The position numbers and the translations under genes were made by a program. The notes beneath the pieces were generated by a model. It did not search any database. It was not told where the DNA came from and worked only from the letters and a program-made list of their open reading frames with translations. This document shows, one piece after another, positions 25,912-33,900 of a stretch of 64,000 nt of DNA (position 1 is its first letter; the number at the start of each line of letters is the position of its first letter). The DNA is from Rhea pennata. Its lineage: Eukaryota; Chordata; Aves; Rheiformes; Rheidae. The DNA lies in contig NC_084673.1 of assembly GCF_028389875.1 (NCBI RefSeq), forward strand, positions 16,653,501-16,717,500, given 5' to 3'.

Positions 25912-27847
25912 GGCGCCGGCCGCCGCGCCCGCTCCCGCTCCCGCCCCTGCCTCAGCCCGCGCCCGCTCCCGCCGCAGCCCGCCGGGCCACGGCCAGGCCA
26001 CGGCGGCGGCGCCTGCGCGCGGCGGGCGGGCGCTGAGGCGGCGGCGGCGGTGACGGCCCGGCCCGCCCCGGCCCGCCCCTGCGGGCGGCGCCGGGCCCTG
26101 GGGGCGGCCCCCGCCGGGGGCGCTGCTGCCGCCGCGCCGGGGGAGGGCGGCGGGGCGGGCGCGGGGCGCCGCCGCCGCAGCGGCCGTGGCGACGAGGCGG
26201 GGCTGGCGAGCGCGGGCGCGGGGATGAGCCGCGGATCGGGGCAGGGATTTGGCCCCGGAGCCAGGCGGGCGCGGGGAGTGCGAGAGGCTCCGCGGCCCCC
26301 CGCAGCCCGCACAGAGGCGGCGGAGGCCGGCGGCCCCGGCGGCGGGTCCCCCCGCGGCGCCTGCCGCTCGCCCAGGCCGCACCAGCCACCCGCCCGAGCC
26401 CGGCTCGGCGGCCGCGGGGACCCTGCGGCCCTCCTGGCGCCTGGCGGAGCCGAGGTGGTGCCTGTCCGGCTCGCCCAGCGGAGCGGCAGCCCTCGTCCCT
26501 GCGGGTCCCATAGCTCCGGTTACGCCGCTGGGGAAACCGGCCCCGCTGCCGGCTTCTCGGTGCCCTGGGGCCCCTGCTCGCACGCTAACGCCTGCCGCTC
26601 CCCGTGTCGCTGTTGCGGAAGCGCCCGTCGGCCGAGGCAGGCCCTCAACCGCCTGGTTTCTCCCTGTGGCATCTGTAAAATGGGGGTAAAAGCATCTTCC
26701 CAGCAGGCTTCGAAATTGCCTGTAAATCACTGTAATGCCCTGGTAGGAGAGGTGCTAAGTGCAAATCATGTAATTATTTCAAGCCAAAGCATATTTCATC
26801 AAGGCAAAAGAAACTAATTCTATCTCGACTTCCAAAGAAATGCACACTTTTATGGGGTAATAGCCTAATTACCAGCATCTCCTGGGAAAAAAAGAGAGAG
26901 CGTACGCTGGGAAAAGTTGCAGGAGGCAGGTTACAAACGCCCAGATCAATTAACGCCGAGGAACACTCTGCCTCCAGGGGAAGCCGGTTCTTCACCTCAG
27001 ATGAACCGGAGGAGGTCCTGGCTCACACTGCGTCCCGCCGGCAGCAGGGCCAGCACGTGCCCCGTCCCCCCGCGTCACGGGCACCCCCAAACCCCCCTTC
27101 CGCTGACAGCCCCCTCCCCGGCCCAGAGCACGGCGGCACCGGACCGCAGCGAGCCGAACGGAGCACGGCGCCGGCCCCGCGGAGTTTGTGCCGGCCGGGT
27201 GAGCCGGGCCTGCCGGGTTTTCCCTCGCTGCCGTGGCCGGCTCACGCAGCCGTGCCTGGCGAAGCGGCCCTGCACCGCCCTGGCTGCTGTCCCAGCTCCA
27301 GGCGATAAATATAGACCTGCCCCTCGCACTGCCCGTTCCCTGCAAAAGAGATTTTGCAAGCGCCGAGCAAGGGCCCGCAGTGACTGACAAGCACACGTTG
27401 GCCCCTGCCTGCGGCCAGCGAAAGCCTCGCGGTTTGCTAGCGTTTTATAACAGACGCACGGTCCCAGCGCGGCAGCGAGCCCGGAGATTCCCCGTGTAGG
27501 ACGTCAGCAGGTTTCCGCAGGGCGGCCGTGCCGCATGGCACGCCGCGAGAGCGCTGCAAAGGGCACCGGGTGGCGGGGGCCTCGTGCCCGGCGCGGGATC
27601 CTGTTGCGTCGGGCTCGCCGATTCGACGAGAGCGGGTTATTTTTTGACCCGCTCCTCAACGCTGAAGTCTTCTGGGCTGGGGTGGAAACGCGGCGCGTGC
27701 GAGCCGGTCCCGACCGCGGCGGACGAGCGCAGGTCTCTGTGCGGCGGCGGCGGCGGGGTGTGCGGGGCGCGGGCTCCGCTCGCGAGCCCGCCGCGGCCCG
27801 GGGGGACGGTGCTAACGCTCGTGTCTCCCTGCGTTTCGCACCAAGGC
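25912..27847. other. Head-to-head intergenic region TMEM255A / ATP1B4
   Basis: 1.9 kb between the two start codons. It comprises CpG island, a MIR-like fragment, an AT-rich gap (26770-26960) and a second CpG-rich stretch from 27040. 5' UTRs of both genes must lie here. A TTTTATAA box sits at 27443-27450 and an AT-rich MEF2-like element (ataaatatag) near 27305; both are weak candidates for ATP1B4 control. Confidence 0.6.
26655..26765 (+). repeat. MIR-type SINE fragment
   Basis: It contains catctgtaaaatggggg followed by an alternating segment ending gctaagtgcaaatcatg, which resembles the central and 3' part of the MIR consensus (the tcatctgtaaaatgggg core). It lies at the edge of the TMEM255A CpG island, between the two divergent genes. 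An alignment to a repeat library would settle it. Confidence 0.55.
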
Positions 27848-27930
27848 ATGGAAGTGAACGCCGCCGCCCGCGGAGCAGAGGGCCAGCGCGGGAGCCCCCA
27901 CCAGGCGCCCGTAAGTCTTTGGGGGCCGCT
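27040..27930 (+). promoter_or_regulatory. CpG island, candidate ATP1B4 promoter
   Basis: A second CpG-rich block immediately upstream of and including the proposed ATP1B4 exon 1. A TATA-like TTTTATAA is at 27443-27450, about 400 bp before the start codon. Whether transcription begins there is inferred. Confidence 0.5.
27848..27910 (+). CDS. ATP1B4: ATP1B4 coding exon 1 (proposed)
   Basis: The ATG has a good context (CAAGGCATGG) and opens 21 codons ([12 protein letters not shown], ending HQAP) before a consensus donor GTAAGT at 27911. It ends in phase 0, exactly what the next exon (phase 0 at 30167) needs, and sits in a CpG island. No other candidate between 26000 and 30160 fits as well. There is no conserved domain to confirm it. 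A start at the internal Met (30230, residue 43) is the alternative. Confidence 0.65.
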
Positions 27931-30900
27931 GGCCACCCCTGGAGATGCTGCCAGGTATCTCCCTTCATGCCCGGTGGGCAGAGCCGCTTCGCTTTGGGAC
28001 GTGCTGCTCGGTCCTTTGGCAGAGCGCAAGCGCTTTCCACGAGTCGGCAGCGCCAGAGATAACGCACCTGGAGGGGCTTGCGGGCCAGATCTAGCTAATT
28101 TAACCCTTTCGAAAGGCTCTCGGGAAGGTCTTCCGGGCCAACCCAGGCACCCGCACTATCCTCTGTCCTTTCCATTAACCATCTCCCAAGTCTTTCCGAG
28201 CGCCCTGGTTTCGTCGGCCCCGAGCGCAGGCTGTGTCCGTGCCGGGCAGGTCCCCGGTGCCAGGCTGTGGCTTTGCTGCAAGAGGCTCTGGAGTTTCTCT
28301 GGCAACAGCTGCAGGAGACACGCGGCTCCCTGGAGAGCTGGCGGGGCCGCTGGCTGCTCTCGCTGGGGAGATCAGTGGGGTGGTGCAGGGTTATGCCATT
28401 TCTAGGTCCAGCCTAAGCTCTCCAAGGTGCAAATTTGGGGCAGAAAGATTGCTTTAGGCTTTGGAAGCTGTAGTCTTCCCCCATTGCTCACTACTCGGAG
28501 TATTTGTGCATCTGAGCAGAGTGTAAACCCCCCTTGATTCAGAGGTACCTTTAAATCAGAGTTTCTGCAAAGCTGTTGGCTGCTTCTTGGAGTCCCCCAG
28601 GGCAGTCCTCAAGCTGTGAGGGATTAATATATCATTTGTGACTGCTAGCACCAACAGGTGCCTGCAGACAGCCGGTTCCCCGGGCCCTCGGCACTAGCAA
28701 GGCTCCGCACGGGCACTGCAAGGCACCTCTCCCTGCCTGAGCCCGGGGCAGAGACCTTGTCAGGGCTGTAGTGAGGGCCTTTGCTTTAGGGCAAGGGGGA
28801 GACGAAGACCCAAATCCCGTTCTCAAGCCTTATCCCTGGCAGTGCTGGACCCAGCAACCCACTGGCAATGGGCAATGGGCAGCACTGCTGCCCGGCGCCG
28901 GGGAGCTGGGATCCGCAGCTCGGGCGGCAGGGAGAGGGTCCGGTCCCAGTGGAGCCCGCCTGCCCGAACCTTGGCACTGTCAGCACTGCGGGCCCTCTGT
29001 CTAGCTAGGGAATGAGGTTTGCTTGGGGTTTTGGTGTTAAAATAAATAATAATAAAATAATAATAAAAAAAATTAAGAAGATCCTGAGTGAAAGCTGTCT
29101 GAATTGATGGGTTTGTTCTGGGAGAGCCCTAGGAAATCATCCTTCTGGCTTCAGCTCCCTCGGCTCTTGCCTCCTGCTGCTCCCTGACGTTTTACCCCGT
29201 TCACATTCAGACCCACAAGCAGGATGCAGGCGGGGGCCTGTGTTTGGCGCAGGCTGCTGTCAGAAGCGAGGTGCCCGGATTTTGTAGCTTTTCGTCCCTT
29301 CTGATAACTCAGACCTAATTCTCCCACAATCCGACCTTGAGCCTAAGCCTGGCTCTGCGCCGGTCCCGGGCCGGGTCCGCGGGGAGAGGCGCGCGGGCGC
29401 CGCAGCCCTGCCGCCGGCGCCCGCGGAGCTCTGCCCTGGCGAGGGCGCGGGTTGCGCCCCGTCCCGCGGCCCGGTCGGCTGTGAGCGGCGCAGAGCTTTC
29501 CCAGGCTCCGGGGCTCCGTTAGGGACGGTTGCCATACCTCACCTCGAGCGACTCTTGGCCAGGACTCAGGTACTGAGAATCTTGTGTTCGTGGCCTCCGT
29601 TCAAACCGGTGTTCAGCGCTGGGGCCGAGGCCAAAAGCAGGCTCCCTCGCGGGCTGGGGACATGCCTTTCCCTGGAGCTCGGCGCAATTGAAAAATAACT
29701 GCACAGGCATTTCTCCAAAGACTAAACATTTGCTCACATGCCAAGAAAAATAACTTGGACGACTTCTTAAATAATGCCACCTGGTGTCATCTACTGTAAC
29801 GCAGAAAATGGTGCGCTCGAGCTAAGAGGCGTTGCGGAAGTGTGGGAACAGCTACGACTCTCCGGCTTGCAGGTTTTCTTTCAGCCCTGCTCTCGCAGGT
29901 GAGACGCGAGGAGTTTCCGCACCCGCCGGGAGCAGGAGGCAGCACCTGGCGCGACTGCAGTGACGCACGCGCCAGGCAAAGACGACCCGCGGGGTCTGCA
30001 CGGTCCCGAGGCAGCGCGGCCAAAACCTGCCTCTCTCCAACTCAAGAGTGACGATGGGAAAGTGGAAAATTGAAACATCTCCAGCTCTTAAGTGCTTTTG
30101 CATTTATTTTTGGCTGCTGAGTCGTTCAGCTTGCGTGCGGGGGGCTGTGTTCTGTAACTCTTCCAGGAAACCAAGGGTGAGGAGAGAGCAGAGGATCCCC
30201 ACGGCGGCAAGGAAGAGCCCCAGGCTGCGATGGGGAGCAAAACGTGGAGGGAGCTGGTGGGGGAGCTGAGGCGGTTCCTGTGGAACCGGGAGGAGAGGAC
30301 CTGCCTGGGGAGGACAGCCACCAGCTGGGGTAGGTGCCTCGAGGGGTCTCCTCCTGGGGCCGCTGCCGCTTCTTGCCCCAACGGAGGCGCCTGCCTGCGA
30401 GCATCCTTGCGCCCGTCGCTCCCGCCAGCGGTTTGAGTTGCGTTTCTAATGGGGCACAACGCGGCCCTGCGAAAGCTGCCCACACGGGCCGGGCTGGCTG
30501 GGCCGGCCCGGCGGCTGCAGCGCTCCCAAAGGGCTCCCCAAAAGGGCCGGGGGGAGGCCAGCACCCCCCGCCGGCAGCGAGCGTCCATCGTGCGAGGCCC
30601 CAAGCCCTGGCGGCATGGTGGCCTCAGAGGGAGGTGGCACCAAGTCTGCAGTGTGGCGGTGGCCGGGGATGCATGTGGTAGCTGGGGATGCATGTGGCTG
30701 TGGGGGTGATGGTGGCAGCTAGGAACAGCAGTGGCCCATGCAGCCCTGTGCCGGTGCTGTGGGGAGCAAATGGCGGTGGAGGGGACGGTGGTGGAAGGGA
30801 TGGTGGCGGAGGGGATGGTGGTGGAGGGGATGGTGGCGGAGGGGATGGTGGTGGAAGGGGATGGTGGCGGAGGGGATGGTGGTGGAAGGGATGGTGGCGG

Positions 30901-33900
30901 AGGGGATGGTGGTGGAGGGGATGGTGGTGGGAGGGATGGTGGCGAAGGGGATGGTGGCGGAGGGGATGGTGGCGGAGGGGATGGTGGTGGGAGGGATGGT
31001 GGCGAAGGGGATGGTGGCGGAGGGGATGGTGGCGGAGGGGATGGTGGTGGGAGGGATGGTGGCGGAGGGGATGGTGGTGGAGGGGATGGTGGTGGAAGGG
31101 ATGGTGGTGGAGGGGATGGCGGTGCAGGGGATGGTGGTGGAAGGGATGGTGGTGGAGGGGATGATGCTGCAGGGGATGGTGGTGGAGGGGATGGTGGTGG
31201 AAGGGATAGTGGCGGAGGGGATGGTGGTGGAAGGGATAGTGGCGGAGGGGATGGTGGTGCAGGGGATGGTGGTGGAAGGGATGGTGGTGGAGGGGATGAT
31301 GCTGCAGGGGATGGTGGTGGAGGTGATGGTGGTGGAAGGGATGGTGGTGGAAGGGATGGTGGTGCAGGGGATGGTGGTGCAGGGGATGGTGGTGGAAGGG
31401 ATGGTGGCAGAGGGGATGGTGGTGCAGGGGATGGTGGTGGAAGGGGTGGTGGTGGAAGGGGTGGTGGTGGAGGGGATGGTGGTGCAGGGGATGGCGGTGC
31501 AGGGGATGGTGGTGGAGGGGATGGTGGTGGAGGGGATGGCGGTGCAGGGGATGGTGGTGGAAGGGATGGTTGCGGAGGGGATGGTGGTGCAGGGGATGGT
31601 GGTGGAAGGGATGGTGGTGCAGGGGATGGTGGTGCAGGGGATGGTGGTGGAGGGGATGGTGGTGGAAGGGATGGTGGTGGAGGGGATGGTGGTGCAGGGG
31701 ATGGTGGTGGAAGGGATGGTTGCGGAGGGGATGGTGGTGCAGGGGATGGTGGTGCAGGGGATGGTGGTGGAGGGGATGGCGGTGCAGGGGATGGTGGTGG
31801 AAGGGATGGTTGCGGAGGGGATGGCGGTGCAGGGGATGGCGGCGCAGGGGATGGCGGCGGAGGAGCCGGGTCCGGAGGGGCGGTGGCGGCCGCGCACGGT
31901 TCCCAGCGCCGTGGTTCCCAGCGCCGCCGCCCCGGGGAGCGCCGCGCGGGGCCGTGCAGCTGCGTTCTCAGGGCTCCCGCCGCCGCCTTTCTCCTGGGAA
32001 ATGTTTGCGTTAGGGCTTCGCTTCGCTGGCGGAGCCGCTGGCTGTTAGTCACGGACCGCGCTCTCCGGAGACCACCTAGGCCCTCGGGTGGAGCCAGAGG
32101 AAAAATAAACACCGTGGCCTGGACACGGGGCTTGGGCCGCAGCCGGCGGCCCCAGCCCACGGGCCGCCGCGTCCCCGCTTCCCGGGGCCGGTGCTGCCCC
32201 GCGGGAGCGGCTGCGCCGGGGCCGGGGCCGCACCGCCTGCAACGCGCCCTCTCCGCCGTGCAGGCTTGATCCTGCTGTTCTACCTGGTTTTCTACACGTG
32301 CCTGGCGGGGATGTTCGCCTTCTGCATGTACGTGATGCTGCTCACCCTGAGCCCCTACACGCCCACCTACCGGGACCGCGTCTCCCCGCCAGGTGGGTGC
32401 GCGCCCGCCCCACGCGCTCGTTCTCGCCGCTGCTCTCATCACTCCGTCTCAGCAGCCTCGGTGTCGATGCGCAGGCTTCGGCTTTTCATAGCCTGTGGGC
32501 AACCATTTCGAGCGCTGCCCCTTCGTACCTTCTATCTTCAAAATAAACTGCAACCCAGAGCAGCTCTCTGCCGCTGTCGGGGCCAGCGCCCGCTCTGTCT
32601 CCTCTTCCAGGAGTCATGATCAGACCGTACCTGCACGGCTTCGCCATTGCCTTCAACGCGTCCAAGCGCAGCACGTGGCAGCCCTACGTGGACAGCATGC
32701 ACCGCTTCCTGGAAGGTGAGCTGCTGCGGAGCGGCGGCGCGATCCCGCGCAGCCCCTGCGAGGCGCTTTTCGCGCTGCAGGCGGGCGCCGGGCCGCCGAG
32801 CCTCGCGGGGGTCTCCGGAGGAGCTGCGGCGCCGCGGGCTGCCCCGAGGGCACCGAGCGGGGGGTCGCGGCCAGCCGCAGGAGCCCTGCAGCGTGTGGGT
32901 CTCCTCACGGGGCACGAGTCAGCTCTCAGCACCCCCGTCCGGGGAGCGAGGCTCGTAGGGCAATCCCGGGAGCTCCTGCCCCGCGACGCTGTCGAGACGG
33001 GAGTTTCCAACTGCCTTGACGCGACGGCGTGCTCGGAGAGCACAGATCCAGGCAAGTCCCCAGCAACACTGACAGTTTCTTGGTTCCCATCAGCTTACGA
33101 TGACAAAGTTCAAGAAGAAAAGAATATCAAGTGTGTGGCGGGGCGATACTTCATCCAGGGGGGCCACGAGAGCCAGGAGAAGAAGGCCTGCCAGTTCAAG
33201 CGCTCCCTGCTGCAGAACTGCTCTGGAATCGGGGATCCGACGTTCGGCTACTCGAAAGGCCAGCCCTGCATCTTGCTAAAGATGAACCGGGTACGGAAAA
33301 ATCCAGACATCTTAACAAATTAAGACTGTGCATTGACACTCTAATTCTCAGACCCAGAGAAGGGGAACTATAGATTCAAAACCTGCTGGCTAGAAAATCT
33401 GCTAGAAAATACAAGCAATGCATGTTTACAAAACTTGCTCAGTTTGGTTTGATAAAGGCCTGAGTGCTCGGCAGGTCCTGTGCCAGCCACTTCTCCCAGA
33501 GGAACCGAGCTTAGAGGCTGCATCCTCGACTCCAGTCTCTTTGTAACAGGTACATTTATAGAACAGAAACAGTCTGAAATAGTCTAATATCCTGGCAGCT
33601 CAGTGCATGCTGCTGGAAAATAAATGTAAGGGGGATTTTGGGAATCAGCTGGTCTTGGCTGCGGTTCTCCCGGGGAGCCTGCGCTCTGCCCGCCTTCGAG
33701 GCTCCCGTCCAGCAGCAGCCCCCTTGCCAGAAGCACAAACTTTCGCCCTGAGGACCGGGACTGGCGCGCACAAGAGCACAAGCCCTGGAGAAGGGAGGCA
33801 GCACATGCTTGGCACCACACGCCCAGCTTCGCGTTTCGAGTGAATTCGCGTGAATGTCCTGTGTTTTGCAGATCATCGGCTACAGACCGGGTGCTGGGGT

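Larger units (their letters stand above)
25060..26640. promoter_or_regulatory. CpG island, TMEM255A promoter
   Basis: Roughly 1.6 kb of very high GC and CpG density spanning TMEM255A exon 1 (25854-25911). Transcription of TMEM255A should start just above 25911. No TATA box is obvious, as is usual for CpG-island promoters. Long open frames on both strands here are a result of the base composition. Confidence 0.8.

Noticed and set aside
25009-26817. 602-codon plus-strand and 421-codon minus-strand open frames in the CpG island
   Set aside because: The composition is Pro/Ala/Arg/Gly-rich, with no domain, and the frames are open on both strands because GC-rich DNA has few stops. They overlap TMEM255A exon 1 and its promoter.
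30088-32442. 784-codon minus-strand frame rich in PPSPPPPS, and plus-strand Gly-Asp, Met-Val-Glu and Gly-Trp repeats
   Set aside because: All come from the 15-bp array, whose unit is a multiple of three, and they lie in an ATP1B4 intron. The resemblance to extensin-like proteins is compositional.
32716-33093. Extension of ATP1B4 exon 4 through intron 4 (235-codon frame)
   Set aside because: A GTGAGC donor at 32716 and a CAG acceptor at 33091-33093 give the conserved junction; the read-through text has no similarity to beta subunits.
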